Shown here: one piece after another, positions 32,425 to 41,763 of the stretch
Layout: the number at the start of each line of letters is the position of its first letter
Numbering within the stretch: position 1 is the stretch's first letter
Assembly (NCBI RefSeq): GCF_008329585.1
Contig: NZ_NPKP01000008.1
Coordinates: 62,001-126,000 of the forward strand
Direction of reading: 5' to 3'
DNA: 64,000 nucleotides
Origin: Mycolicibacterium sp. P9-22
GTDB taxonomy: Bacteria; Actinomycetota; Actinomycetes; Mycobacteriales; Mycobacteriaceae
Made by a program: the position numbers and the translations under genes
The notes under the pieces: generated by a model
What the model was told of the DNA's origin: nothing
What the model saw: only the letters and a program-made list of their open reading frames with translations
Database searches by the model: none

Positions 32425-35033
32425 GCGGTCAGCTCGATCAGTCGCGCGTCCTCGATGCCCGCGTACCGATCCGGACTGCAGGTCAGCACGATGACCTGGC
32501 CGTCGCCGCCGACCGCGTCGAACACGGCGGACATCCGGGTCAGACGGTCCGGGTCGGTGAAGCCCAGCGCGTCGTCGATGACGACGGGCACGGTGTCCTC
32601 CTTGGCCACCAGCGAGGCGCACGCCAGTCGCGCCACGATGCCGATCTGCTCCTTCGCGCCGCCCGACAGCGATTCGTAGCCGACGGTCCGTCCACCCAGA
32701 GTGCGGCTGCGGATGGTCAGATCGGTGTCGATGTCCACCTCGAAGTCGGCGCCGAACACGATGCGGCCCAGCCGTTCGATCTCGCCGCGGAACGGCTCGA
32801 CATAGCGCAGGCGCGCGGATTCGCGGTGCCGCAGCATGACCGCGCGCAGGGTCTGCGCGGCCCGGGCGCGGCGCTCGATGCGCAGGTACTCACCGTGCGC
32901 GTGCTCGCGTTCGGTGTGAGCGGCATCCAGGGCACCCTTGCGGCCCTGCGTTCCATACAGTTTGAGGGTCGCGCTCAGTTCGGTGATCGCGGTGGCGGCG
33001 GCCTCACGCTCACGCAACAGCCCCTGCAGGGAGCGGGTCGCCGCGTCGAGTTCGGCGGCGACCATCTCCGGCTGCGCGGCCGCCAGTTCGGCGTCCAGCC
33101 GAATCACCTCGGCACCCGCCCGGGCCGCCTTCTCCGCGTCTGCTTCGGCCGCCAGACTGAGCTGATCATCGGTCGCGGTGAGCCGTTCGGCGGCCAGCCG
33201 TGCGTTGGCCGCCTGCAGCTCGGACTGCGCGGTACCGAGCTTTTCGCGCAGCACACCGGCGGTGACGGCGGCGTCGTTGCACGCGGTGACCGCGGCCGCG
33301 GCGAGAGCCCGTCGGGTGTCGGCGTTCTCCGACGCGGTCCGGTGCGTCGCGCGCGCAGCCTGGAGCGTGGCGCGCGCGGTCTCGGTGTCGCCGGCGATAT
33401 CCGGTTGTCCGGCAATCAGTTCGGCGTGCCGGGCACGCAGCTGCTCGGGGGTCTCATCCCCGGTGAGCGCGGCGATGGTGGCGTGCAGCCTGCTCTGCGC
33501 GGATCGCAGCTCTCGCCGGCGGGCATCCTTGTCGCGCGCGTCGTCGATGTGTTCTGCCCCGGCACGCCGCAGCGCCTCGGTGAGCACCTCTTCGGCGGCA
33601 AGCAGCGCCGCGTGCGTGTCGAGTGTGTCGGCTCCGGGTACCACCCGGGCCTGCAACAGCCCGGGCAGTTCGATATCGGTGGGGGCACCGACGCTGCCCG
33701 ACCAACCCTGTCCCGCGCCGAGGTCCACGGACTCGTCCCCGATCCGCAGCCGCACATCGGCCTGCGCCACGAGTTCGATATGGGCCGAGGCCAGTTCGGC
33801 CTGATCGGCCGCTCGCTGCACGGCGCGCGCGGCGGTCTCGATCTCGCGCATCAGCGCGTCGGTCATGTTGTTGCCGAGCAGCTCACGGTCCACCTCGGCG
33901 AGTTCGACTGCGGCACTGTCGATCTTGCTCAACTGCACGGTGAGCCGCGCGGCCTCGTCACGGGCGACCAGTGCAGCCAGCTCCGCACGCGCGTCATCCA
34001 CGGCGGTGGCGGCGGCGTCCGCGGCGGCACATGCCTGCTCGGCGGCGACCTCGGCAGCCTCCTTGGCCCGCTGGGCCGCGGCATGGTTGCGGGCGGATTC
34101 CGCGGCGACCGCAATCAGATCCGCGGCGGACTGCGACCTTTCCTCGATCGTGGCTCGCAGCCGTCGGCGCTCGTTGACCGCCGCCAGCGACGCGGTATGG
34201 GTGGCGGTCGCGGCATCGGCGACCACCCGGGCGGTGTCGCGTTCACGGGTCAGTCGCGCCACGGCCGCGGCGGCCTGCTGGGCCGCGGTGACGCGCACCT
34301 GCGCCGACTCCACCTGCGCGACGGATACCGCCAGCTGTGTGGTCAGGGTCGCATGCCGCAGCACGGCCTGTTCGACCTCGGCGACCGCCGCGGCGTTGCG
34401 CACCACCTCGTCCTCGGCGGCGCGCAGCCGGTGGGTGGCCGCGGCCCAGGCCCCGGTCGGTCGCCCGGTCGGGGTGAAGTAGTTCAGGTACTCGACCTCG
34501 ATCCGGTCGACGAGCAGCGGATCGGCATCGCCTGCCACATCCCCGGAGGAGCCGGCGGCGACGTCGAGCGCCCGTGACAGCGCGTCGCAACCGGACAGGT
34601 CCACCGGCGCGGTGGCCGAGGCCTGCAGCACCCGCTGGGCCTCCCACAGCGCGGTGTCCACCGTCTCGGACAGGATCGCCAGCACCCGGTCGTGCGCCTC
34701 ATCCCCGGTGAGTTGCTGCCGTTTGGGCGCCAGGACGGTCAGCTCCGTCTCGGCGCGCTTGTGAAAACGCTTGCGGTAGACGAAACGGTATGGGCCCGTC
34801 GATATTTCGGCGATGACCTCGGCACCCACATCGGCGTGGGTGGGCTTGACTGCCTTCACCTCTTTCTTGGTGGAGCGATCCTTGATCGTCAGCAGCAGGT
34901 CCAGCGCCTCGATCATCGACGATTTGCCGATCTCGTTGGCGCCGCTGATCACCACGACACCACGGTCGGGGAACTCGATCTCGCGGTGGGCGACCCCGCG
35001 GTAGTTGGTGAGTATCAGCCGGTGCAGCTTCAT
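32421..35033 (-). CDS. SbcC/Rad50-like coiled-coil ATPase (Rv1278 type)
   Basis: 870 residues. ABC-type head split by long Ala/Glu/Arg-rich coiled coils: Walker A GANEIGKS (31-38) after TNYRGVAHREIEF, signature LSGGAKEQIGIVARL, Walker B VPVVIDDALGFTDPDRL and a final D-loop/H-loop region. No CxxC zinc hook is present in the coil region, so it differs from canonical SbcC/Rad50 dimers. ATG 35033 overlaps the stop of the SbcD-like gene (ATGA). The pair probably processes DNA ends or hairpins. Order and orientation match Mtb Rv1277-Rv1278. Confidence 0.88.
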   Translation of the reverse strand: MKLHRLILTNYRGVAHREIEFPDRGVVVISGANEIGKSSMIEALDLLLTIKDRSTKKEVKAVKPTHADVGAEVIAEISTGPYRFVYRKRFHKRAETELTVLAPKRQQLTGDEAHDRVLAILSETVDTALWEAQRVLQASATAPVDLSGCDALSRALDVAAGSSGDVAGDADPLLVDRIEVEYLNYFTPTGRPTGAWAAATHRLRAAEDEVVRNAAAVAEVEQAVLRHATLTTQLAVSVAQVESAQVRVTAAQQAAAAVARLTRERDTARVVADAATATHTASLAAVNERRRLRATIEERSQSAADLIAVAAESARNHAAAQRAKEAAEVAAEQACAAADAAATAVDDARAELAALVARDEAARLTVQLSKIDSAAVELAEVDRELLGNNMTDALMREIETAARAVQRAADQAELASAHIELVAQADVRLRIGDESVDLGAGQGWSGSVGAPTDIELPGLLQARVVPGADTLDTHAALLAAEEVLTEALRRAGAEHIDDARDKDARRRELRSAQSRLHATIAALTGDETPEQLRARHAELIAGQPDIAGDTETARATLQAARATHRTASENADTRRALAAAAVTACNDAAVTAGVLREKLGTAQSELQAANARLAAERLTATDDQLSLAAEADAEKAARAGAEVIRLDAELAAAQPEMVAAELDAATRSLQGLLREREAAATAITELSATLKLYGTQGRKGALDAAHTEREHAHGEYLRIERRARAAQTLRAVMLRHRESARLRYVEPFRGEIERLGRIVFGADFEVDIDTDLTIRSRTLGGRTVGYESLSGGAKEQIGIVARLACASLVAKEDTVPVVIDDALGFTDPDRLTRMSAVFDAVGGDGQVIVLTCSPDRYAGIEDARLIELTA

Positions 35034-36199
35034 GCGACGTTGCCCTCCAGGTGGCCACCGGAAAGCCGCAGCAGCAGTGCGAGCGCCGACCGGGCGTCCT
35101 CGGCCTCGGTGCCGTCGGTGCGCGCGGCGTCGACCAGTTCCTGTACCGCCCCGGCGGCGAATCCGCCGATGGACAGGTCGTCGAACTCGCCGTCGGCGGG
35201 CAGCACCACGATGTCGGAGTGCCGTTCCCACAACCGCAGCGAGGCGAAGACCCGCGCGTAGCGGTCCAGGCAGGCATCCAGCTTGGCCTTGTCGGTGACG
35301 GTCAGCGATCCGGTGAGCACCAGTTGCACCACTGTGCGTTCCTTGTCCGGCAACTGATCCAGATTGACGTCAAGGCCGGCGATATCACGGTCGTCGTTGA
35401 CGTCGTGGCGCAAGGTGAGGAAGCGCCAGCGCCCGACCCGGCGCGCGGACACCTGCACCGGGTGCGCCGGATCGTTCTCGTCGGCGTCGACGACCAGCAC
35501 GTGCCCCGGGTCTGTCTCGATGTCGTCGTAGTTGGTGACCTCCGGGGAACCGGAGTACCAGACCCGGCCGGTGACACCGACCTCGGTGCGAGAGTGCTTG
35601 TCCCCCAGCGCCACATAGTGCACGGCGCCACGGTCGATGGTGGCTTCCAGCCCGGCCAGCCGGATCAGCGACGGTTTCGCGGGATCCGGGTCCAGGACGT
35701 CCACACCGCCGTGCGCAACGAGGATCCGCATCGTGCCGTCGGCCGGCAGGTCGGCGCTGACCGCGGCCGCCAGATCGGTGGTCGGCGACTTGGAACGCCA
35801 TGGCGCGGCGACGATCTCCAGCCCGGGCCGCACCTCGAACGCGCCGTCGCGATCCAGCACGGTGACATTGCCGGGGCACTCGTCGAGAAACAGCGTGCTG
35901 GTGTACACCGACCCGGCGTCGAGCTGATCATGGTTGCCCGGCAACAGATACACCGGAACGCCGATCGCCCGCATCGCCTCCAGGGCCAGGCTCACCTCCC
36001 GCGGAGCCAGCTGATTGTCCTCGAAGACGTCACCGGCGACGACGACGAACTCGGCATCGACCTCGGCGGCCAGCGCACCCAGGCCCGAGACGGCGTCGCG
36101 ACGGGCGGCCGCGTAGCGCGACTGTGCCTCGCCGCCACCGGCACTGAGGAAGTGCCGGGTCATCCCGAGCTGCCAGTCGGCGGTATGCAGGAAGCGCAT
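35030..36199 (-). CDS. SbcD/Mre11-like metallophosphoesterase nuclease (Rv1277 type)
   Basis: 389 residues. Metal ligands visible: His5 and Asp8 (LHTADWQLG), Asp57 (AGDVFEDN), Asn89/His90 (GNHDQLD), and later VAHGG and GDKHSRTEVG. Nuclease partner of the downstream ATPase. AAAGGAG precedes ATG 36199 at good spacing. A possible -10 TAGACT lies at 36245-36240. The C-terminal capping part is short, as in Rv1277. Confidence 0.9.
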   Translation of the reverse strand: MRFLHTADWQLGMTRHFLSAGGGEAQSRYAAARRDAVSGLGALAAEVDAEFVVVAGDVFEDNQLAPREVSLALEAMRAIGVPVYLLPGNHDQLDAGSVYTSTLFLDECPGNVTVLDRDGAFEVRPGLEIVAAPWRSKSPTTDLAAAVSADLPADGTMRILVAHGGVDVLDPDPAKPSLIRLAGLEATIDRGAVHYVALGDKHSRTEVGVTGRVWYSGSPEVTNYDDIETDPGHVLVVDADENDPAHPVQVSARRVGRWRFLTLRHDVNDDRDIAGLDVNLDQLPDKERTVVQLVLTGSLTVTDKAKLDACLDRYARVFASLRLWERHSDIVVLPADGEFDDLSIGGFAAGAVQELVDAARTDGTEAEDARSALALLLRLSGGHLEGNVA

Positions 36200-36288
36200 C
36201 TCAGCACTCCTTTCCGGGTCGGTGAATGTGTTCGTGGCGAGTCTAGGTCCGCTGTCCGACAAGTCCCGGGACGCTGGTCGGCATGGCA

Positions 36289-36294
36289 TAGCCT
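36289..36294 (+). promoter_or_regulatory. -10 hexamer giving a leaderless sixA-like mRNA
   Basis: TAGCCT (TANNNT) is followed by seven bases and then ATG 36302, with no ribosome site between, so transcription probably begins at the start codon. The gene diverges from the SbcD-like gene. Confidence 0.4.
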
Positions 36295-36301
36295 CATTGG
36301 G

Positions 36302-36793
36302 ATGAGAACGCTTCTGCTGCTGCGCCACGCCAAGTCGGACTACCCCAGCGGCGTCGGAGACCATGGCCGTCCGCTGGCCCCGCGCGGTATCCGGGAGGCC
36401 GGGCTCGCCGGTGACTGGCTGCGGGCGGAGGCGCCACCGATCGACGCGGTGTTGTGTTCCACGGCGACCCGCACCCGGCAGACCTTGGAGCGGACCGGGA
36501 TCGACGCGCCGGTGAGCTTCGTGGAACGGATCTACGACGCGACCCCGGGCATCGTCCTCGGCGAGATCAACGGCGTCGCCGACGATGTGCAGACGCTGCT
36601 GGTGATCGGACACGAACCGGTGATGTCGGGCCTGGCGCTCGGCCTGGCCGATGACAGCAGCGATTCCGGTGTGGTCGCCGAGATCGAGGCGAAGTATCCG
36701 ACCTCGGCGCTGGCGTTGTTGAGGGTGCCGACCCCGTGGCGTGAGCTCGAGCTCGGTGGCGCGCGGCTGGCGGGATTCCACATCCCCCGCTAG
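36302..36793 (+). CDS. SixA-like phosphohistidine phosphatase (Rv1276c type)
   Basis: 163 residues, histidine phosphatase superfamily. The catalytic RH motif is LLLRHAKSD at the N-terminus, with a second histidine in VIGHEPVMS and acidic residues in STATRTRQTLE. Close in length to E. coli SixA, which removes phosphate from phosphohistidine proteins. The start is ATG 36302; the frame is open far upstream only because it runs antisense to sbcD. Target protein unknown. Confidence 0.88.
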   Translation: MRTLLLLRHAKSDYPSGVGDHGRPLAPRGIREAGLAGDWLRAEAPPIDAVLCSTATRTRQTLERTGIDAPVSFVERIYDATPGIVLGEINGVADDVQTLLVIGHEPVMSGLALGLADDSSDSGVVAEIEAKYPTSALALLRVPTPWRELELGGARLAGFHIPR

Positions 36794-37363
36794 CTACGAG
36801 TTGGTGGCGAGCGTCAGCTCCATCAGCTTGATGGCCATCGCGCAGGCATCGATACCGGGAGCCTGCGGATTGACCCACCAGCCGACGACACCGCTGGCAT
36901 CGCTGGCCACCCCGCACGCACCGTTGGCGGCCGGGTTGCGCATCACGATCGACTGCACGCCGGCGACCCGGCGATCCTCGACCGGGAAGTTCATCGCCTC
37001 AGCGGCCTGTCGCTCGTTCTCCAGGTCGCCGAGTTCGAACCAGAACCTGGTGATGTCGATCAGCCCGGCCGGGTTGGCGGCCTGCCACCGGCACACCGCA
37101 CCGACGAACGTGCTCTGGATGTCCAGCGGGTCGGCACCGACCGTCTCGGCCAGGATGTCCTCGGTCAGGACGTCGCATTCCTTGAGCAGGTTGGGGTAGG
37201 TCTTCTCGGAGTCGTTGTTGCGCGGGCCTGCGCTGCCGGATCCGGCCTTGATCGCCGACCCGTCGACCGCGCGCGAGCAGCCCTGCACGCCGAGCACCAT
37301 GGTCAGCGCGGCCAGCAGCGCGATCACCACGGTCAGCGGACGTTTCACGGAGCGGCGGATCAT
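36794..37363 (-). CDS. lprC: DUF3558 lipoprotein LprC
   Basis: 189 residues. Positively charged start MIRRSVKR, hydrophobic core, lipobox GVQGC (Cys29), then a DUF3558 domain with LLKECDVLTEDILAETVG, GAVCRWQ and a conserved Cys pair further on (GACGVAS, IDACAMAI). Exported and lipid-anchored. ATG 37363 overlaps the lprB stop, so the two are coupled, as Rv1274-Rv1275 in Mtb. No known biochemical role. Its stop abuts the end of the SixA-like gene. Confidence 0.85.
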   Translation of the reverse strand: MIRRSVKRPLTVVIALLAALTMVLGVQGCSRAVDGSAIKAGSGSAGPRNNDSEKTYPNLLKECDVLTEDILAETVGADPLDIQSTFVGAVCRWQAANPAGLIDITRFWFELGDLENERQAAEAMNFPVEDRRVAGVQSIVMRNPAANGACGVASDASGVVGWWVNPQAPGIDACAMAIKLMELTLATNS

Positions 37364-37986
37364 TTGGCGTTCACAATCGACTGGCGGGTGAGTTCCTTGG
37401 CGACTTCGCAGGCGTCCGGGTAGGGCTTCTGGGCGAAGCTGACCGACCATTCGATGAAGTCATCGTCGAACTGGATCCCGATCTCGCACAGGCTGGGCCC
37501 GAGCACCAGGTCTTCGCCGATGGCGATGAACCCGTTCTGGCCCTCGATGCTGATGTCCTCCACGCTGGCGCGCGACAGTTCCTCGGTCTTGCGTTCCCGC
37601 CCGATCGGGCTGCCGCGGAAGTGGGTGAAGGAGAAGTGCGGGCCGACGATACCGCCGCCGGCCAGCCACTGGCAGCCCACCGTGGTGCGCGCCGTGTTCA
37701 CCAGCCCGACGACCTCGGTCAGCTGCGAGATGGTCTGGTCGGTGATGCCGCCGCATTCCGGGAAGTCCGGTCCGTGCTGGGCCGCCGGCGCCGACTCGCT
37801 GCTCGGCGGCACCGAAGGGGTGGACGGGTCGTCGGAACTGGAGCAGGCTGCCACCACGGGGAGCACCGCAGCGGCGGCCACCAGCATCTTCGCTGCACGA
37901 GTGAGCCGTCCTTGAGGGACAGCATGGCCGCTTCTGGGGGTCACGACATGCACTGTAGCGGCAGCCCGGCGCGGAACCGTTGACAT
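37360..37986 (-). CDS. lprB: DUF3558 lipoprotein LprB
   Basis: 208 residues as drawn. Lipobox VVAAC with Cys48, DUF3558 domain with FPECGGITDQTISQLTEVVG, TTVGCQWLAGG and PYPDACEVAKELTRQ. The signal peptide really begins near RLTRAAKMLVAAAA, so a start further in (for example a GTG around codons 12-15) may be the true one; ATG 37986 gives an unusually long N-region. Divergent from the ABC exporter genes, with a 71-bp gap between. Confidence 0.82.
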   Translation of the reverse strand: MSTVPRRAAATVHVVTPRSGHAVPQGRLTRAAKMLVAAAAVLPVVAACSSSDDPSTPSVPPSSESAPAAQHGPDFPECGGITDQTISQLTEVVGLVNTARTTVGCQWLAGGGIVGPHFSFTHFRGSPIGRERKTEELSRASVEDISIEGQNGFIAIGEDLVLGPSLCEIGIQFDDDFIEWSVSFAQKPYPDACEVAKELTRQSIVNAK

Positions 37987-38057
37987 ACCGACTGACCTGC
38001 CTTTTCGTGTCCCGGTCCCGCACCTGCTGCTACAGGACGATGTGCGACAGTAGCCAG

Positions 38058-39779
38058 ATGTTGCTCGACCTGGTGCGCCGGTATGTGCACCCGTACCGTG
38101 GGCTGCTCGCGGTGGTAGCGGGCCTGCAGGTGGTCAGCACGCTGGCCTCGTTGTATCTGCCGACGGTCAACGCCGCGATCATCGACGAGGGCGTCGCGGT
38201 GGGCGACACGTCGCGGATCGTGCAACTGGGCCTGGTGATGCTGGGCGTGACGGCACTGCAGGTGGTGTGCGCCGCCGGGGCGGTCTTCTTCGGGTCGCGG
38301 GCCAGCATGGGGTTCGGCCGGGATCTGCGGGCGGCGATGTTCTCCCATGTGCTCGGCTTCTCCGCGGTGGAGACCGCCCGGTTCGGGACGCCGACGCTGC
38401 TCACCCGGACCACCAATGACGTTCAGCAGATCCAGTTGCTGGTCCAGATGACGAGCACCATGCTCATCACCGCGCCCATCATGGGCGTGGGCGGTATCGC
38501 GATGGCCATACATCAGGACGCCGGGCTGTCCTGGCTGCTGCTGATCAGTGTGCCGATCCTGGCGCTGGCCAACGGCTGGCTGGTGTCGCGGCTGATGCCG
38601 ATCTTCCGCACCATGCAGCGCGTCATCGACAACATCAACCGGGTGATGCGCGAACAACTTTCCGGGATCCGGGTGATCCGGGCATTCGCTCGCGAACCCC
38701 TGGAACGCAGCCGGTTCGACGAGGCCAGCCGGGCGCTCACCGATACCGCGCTGAGCGCCGGGCGCTGGCAGGCGCTGATGCTGCCGGTGACGACGCTGGT
38801 CATCAACATCTCCAGCGTCGCCCTCATCTGGTTCGGCGGGCAGCGCATCGACGACGGCCAGATGCAGGTGGGCTCACTGATCGCGTTCCTTGCCTACTTC
38901 ATGCAGATCCTGTACGCGGTGCTGCTGGCCACCTTCCTGGTGGTGCTGCTGCCCCGCGCGTCGGCGTGCGCGGAACGGATCACCGAGGTGCTGTCCACGG
39001 CACCCGAGATCACCGGCCCGGACGACCCGGCGCCCGCCCCGGTCACCGGGGAGGTGCGCCTCGCCGGTGTCACCTTCAGCTATCCGGGCGCCGATCGCCC
39101 CGTGGTGCAGGATGTTTCGTTCACCGCCACGCCCGGCACCGTGACCGCGATCGTCGGGAGCACCGGTTCGGGCAAGTCCACCCTGATAGCCCTGATCAGC
39201 AGGCTCTATGACGTCACGGCGGGAGCCATCCGCCTCGATGGCGTCGACGTGCGCGATTTCGATCCCGAGGATCTCTGGGCGACAATCGGATTGGTGCCCC
39301 AGCGCGGTTACCTGTTCTCCGGCACCGTCGCCGACAACCTGCGCTACGGAAAGGCGTCGGCCACCGAGGACGAGATGTGGGATGCGCTGCGGGCAGCGGC
39401 CGCCGACGATTTCGTCCGCGCTCATCCCGACGGCCTGCAGATGCGCGTCGCGCAGGGCGGCATCAATTTCTCCGGCGGTCAGCGGCAGCGACTTGCCATC
39501 GCGCGCGCGGTGATCCGGCAACCGGCGGTGTACCTGTTCGACGATGCGTTCTCGGCGCTGGACGTGCACACCGACGCCCGGGTGCGCGCCGCACTGCGCG
39601 AGGTGTCCGCGGCGGCGACGGTGATCATCGTGTCGCAGCGGATCTCGACGGTGGCACAGGCCGATCAGGTGATCGTCATCGACGACGGCCGGGTGGTCGG
39701 CGCGGGCACCCACCACGCGCTGCTCACCGACTGCCCCACCTATGCCGAGTTCGTGGACTCACAGTCGGTGCGGGCATGA
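38058..39779 (+). CDS. Heterodimeric ABC exporter subunit with degenerate Walker B (Rv1273c type)
   Basis: 573 residues: six membrane helices (about 15-310) and a nucleotide-binding domain with Walker A GSTGSGKST, signature FSGGQRQRLAIARA and Walker B VYLFDDAFSALD. The catalytic Glu is replaced by Asp. ATG 38058 (MLLDLVRRYVHPY) was chosen because family N-termini begin there. Coupled by ATGA to the second subunit. In such heterodimers this subunit supplies the non-hydrolysing site plus the good signature motif. Substrate (drug, lipid or peptide) unknown. Confidence 0.9.
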   Translation: MLLDLVRRYVHPYRGLLAVVAGLQVVSTLASLYLPTVNAAIIDEGVAVGDTSRIVQLGLVMLGVTALQVVCAAGAVFFGSRASMGFGRDLRAAMFSHVLGFSAVETARFGTPTLLTRTTNDVQQIQLLVQMTSTMLITAPIMGVGGIAMAIHQDAGLSWLLLISVPILALANGWLVSRLMPIFRTMQRVIDNINRVMREQLSGIRVIRAFAREPLERSRFDEASRALTDTALSAGRWQALMLPVTTLVINISSVALIWFGGQRIDDGQMQVGSLIAFLAYFMQILYAVLLATFLVVLLPRASACAERITEVLSTAPEITGPDDPAPAPVTGEVRLAGVTFSYPGADRPVVQDVSFTATPGTVTAIVGSTGSGKSTLIALISRLYDVTAGAIRLDGVDVRDFDPEDLWATIGLVPQRGYLFSGTVADNLRYGKASATEDEMWDALRAAAADDFVRAHPDGLQMRVAQGGINFSGGQRQRLAIARAVIRQPAVYLFDDAFSALDVHTDARVRAALREVSAAATVIIVSQRISTVAQADQVIVIDDGRVVGAGTHHALLTDCPTYAEFVDSQSVRA

Positions 39780-41683
39780 CCCGGCCGACGCGGGAACCAC
39801 CGGCGGCCCGCTCGCGCGATTTCAAGGGCTCCGCGGTCCGGCTGCTGAAACGGCTGGCCCCGCAACGCAGTCTGACAGCGCTGGTCATTGCGCTTGCGGT
39901 GGGCGGTATCGCGATCGGTGTGATCGGGCCGCGCATCCTCGGTCACGCCACCGACCTGTTGTTCAACGGGGTCATCGGCCGCGAGTTACCGTCCGGGCTC
40001 AGCAAGGATCAGGCCATCGAGGCCGCCAGGGCTCGCGGTGACGGCACCTTCGCCGATCTGCTCTCCGGGATGAACGTGATACCCGGCCGGGGTGTCGACT
40101 TCACCGCCGTGGCGCACACCCTGATGCTGGCGTTGGGCCTGTATCTGGTTGCCGCGCTGCTGGTCTGGTTGCAGGCCCGCATCCTCAACGTGGTGGTGCA
40201 GCGCACCATGGCGGCGATGCGCACCGAGATCGAGCACAAGGTGCACCGGCTGCCGCTGTCCTATGTCGACGGCCGGCAGCGCGGTGAACTGCTCAGCCGC
40301 GTCACCAACGATGTCGACAACGTGCAGTCCTCACTGGCCATGACGATCAGTCAGCTGCTGACGTCGTTGATCACCGTGGTGGCGGTGCTGGCGATGATGC
40401 TGACGATCTCGCCACTGCTGGCTCTGATCACGGTGTTGACGGTGCCGCTGTCCCTGCTGGCGACCCGCACCATCGCCCGCCGCTCGCAGAAACTGTTCGT
40501 GGCGCAGTGGACCAACACGGGCCGGCTCAACGCCCATATCGAGGAGACCTACAGCGGATTCACCGTGGTGAAGACCTACGGTCACCGCTCCGCGGCCGCC
40601 GAACGGTTCACCGAACTCAACGGCGAGGTGTACCGGGCCAGCCTGGGCGCACAGTTCCTGTCCGGGTTGGTCTCGCCGGCCACCACGTTCATCGGCAACC
40701 TCAGCTATGTGGCGGTCGCGGTCATCGGCGGTATCCAGGTCGCGACCGGGCAGATCACGCTGGGCAGCATCCAGGCGTTCATCCAGTACGTCCGCCAGTT
40801 CAACCAGCCGCTGACCCAGGTGGCGTCGATGTACAACTCGCTGCAGTCCGGGATCGCCAGCGCAGAGCGCATTTTCGATCTGCTCGACGCGCCGGAGGAG
40901 TCGGCCGAACCCACTGTCGCCGCCCCGGCTTCGGGAGCGGGTCGCGTCGAGTTCGAGCACGTCTCCTTCGGTTACCGGCCCGACACCCCGGTGATCGAGG
41001 ACCTGTCCCTGGTCGCCGAGCCCGGTTCCACGGTGGCCATCGTCGGGCCGACCGGTGCGGGCAAGACCACGCTGGTGAATCTGCTGATGCGCTTCTACGA
41101 CATCGACACCGGCCGCATCACGATCGACGGCGTCGACATCGCGTCGCTACCCCGCCAGGTGCTGCGCGCCCGGATCGGCATGGTGCTGCAGGACACCTGG
41201 TTGTTCGGCGGCACCATCTACGACAACATCGCCTACGGCCGTCCGGACGCCACACCCGATGAGGTGTACGAGGCCGCCCGCACCGCGCACGTCGAGCGGT
41301 TCGTGCAGACCCTGCCCGATGGGTACGAGACCCGGGTCGGCGATGACGGCGGCGCCATCAGCGCCGGGGAGAAACAGCTGATCACCATCGCCCGCGCGGT
41401 GCTGGCCCGCCCCGCGCTGCTGATCCTGGACGAGGCGACCAGTTCGGTGGACACCCGGACCGAACTGCTCATCCAGCAGGCGATGGCCGAATTACGGCGG
41501 GACAGGACCAGTTTCATCATCGCGCACCGGTTGTCCACCATCCGCGATGCGGACCAGATCCTGGTGATGGAGGCGGGACGCATCGTGGAGCGGGGCACCC
41601 ACGCCGAACTGCTGGACCGCCACGGCGAGTACTGGGCCATGTCGGTCGGGGCGAGTGGAGCGCAGCGGAGCGACGGGAAGTAG
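39776..41683 (+). CDS. Heterodimeric ABC exporter subunit with catalytic Walker B (Rv1272c type)
   Basis: 635 residues. A cytoplasmic start, six membrane helices with an extra outer segment of about 50 residues (DLLFNGVIGRELPSG to GMNVIPGRGVDF) after helix 1, then Walker A GPTGAGKTT, Walker B LLILDEATSSVD with intact Glu, but a weakened signature ISAGEKQL in place of LSGGQ. This complements the partner: its signature faces the degenerate site. The last residues (GASGAQRSDGK) are encoded by a GAGCG-rich repeat (41651-41680). Confidence 0.9.
   Translation: MTRPTREPPAARSRDFKGSAVRLLKRLAPQRSLTALVIALAVGGIAIGVIGPRILGHATDLLFNGVIGRELPSGLSKDQAIEAARARGDGTFADLLSGMNVIPGRGVDFTAVAHTLMLALGLYLVAALLVWLQARILNVVVQRTMAAMRTEIEHKVHRLPLSYVDGRQRGELLSRVTNDVDNVQSSLAMTISQLLTSLITVVAVLAMMLTISPLLALITVLTVPLSLLATRTIARRSQKLFVAQWTNTGRLNAHIEETYSGFTVVKTYGHRSAAAERFTELNGEVYRASLGAQFLSGLVSPATTFIGNLSYVAVAVIGGIQVATGQITLGSIQAFIQYVRQFNQPLTQVASMYNSLQSGIASAERIFDLLDAPEESAEPTVAAPASGAGRVEFEHVSFGYRPDTPVIEDLSLVAEPGSTVAIVGPTGAGKTTLVNLLMRFYDIDTGRITIDGVDIASLPRQVLRARIGMVLQDTWLFGGTIYDNIAYGRPDATPDEVYEAARTAHVERFVQTLPDGYETRVGDDGGAISAGEKQLITIARAVLARPALLILDEATSSVDTRTELLIQQAMAELRRDRTSFIIAHRLSTIRDADQILVMEAGRIVERGTHAELLDRHGEYWAMSVGASGAQRSDGK
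41651..41680 (+). repeat. GAGCG-rich short repeat at the end of the ABC subunit gene
   Basis: Thirty bases built from GAGTGGAGCGCAGCGGAGCGACGGG-type units occupy the last codons before the stop. A longer, related stretch lies in the 5' part of copA (46671-46731). Such GAGCG/CAGCG mosaics look like small dispersed repeats that have slid into coding ends. Confidence 0.45.
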
Positions 41684-41763
41684 CCGAGCGTGACCCGCCA
41701 TCAAGCACTCTGCTCATTCGCAATCCAGGGACAACCACCGAATCGGTTGCGCAGGATGCAGGT

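Noticed and set aside
33000..34600. Long open frames antisense to the SbcC-like gene
   Set aside because: They are composition shadows of an Ala-rich, high-GC coding strand; they have no ribosome site and no recognisable domain, and the sense frame has complete motifs.
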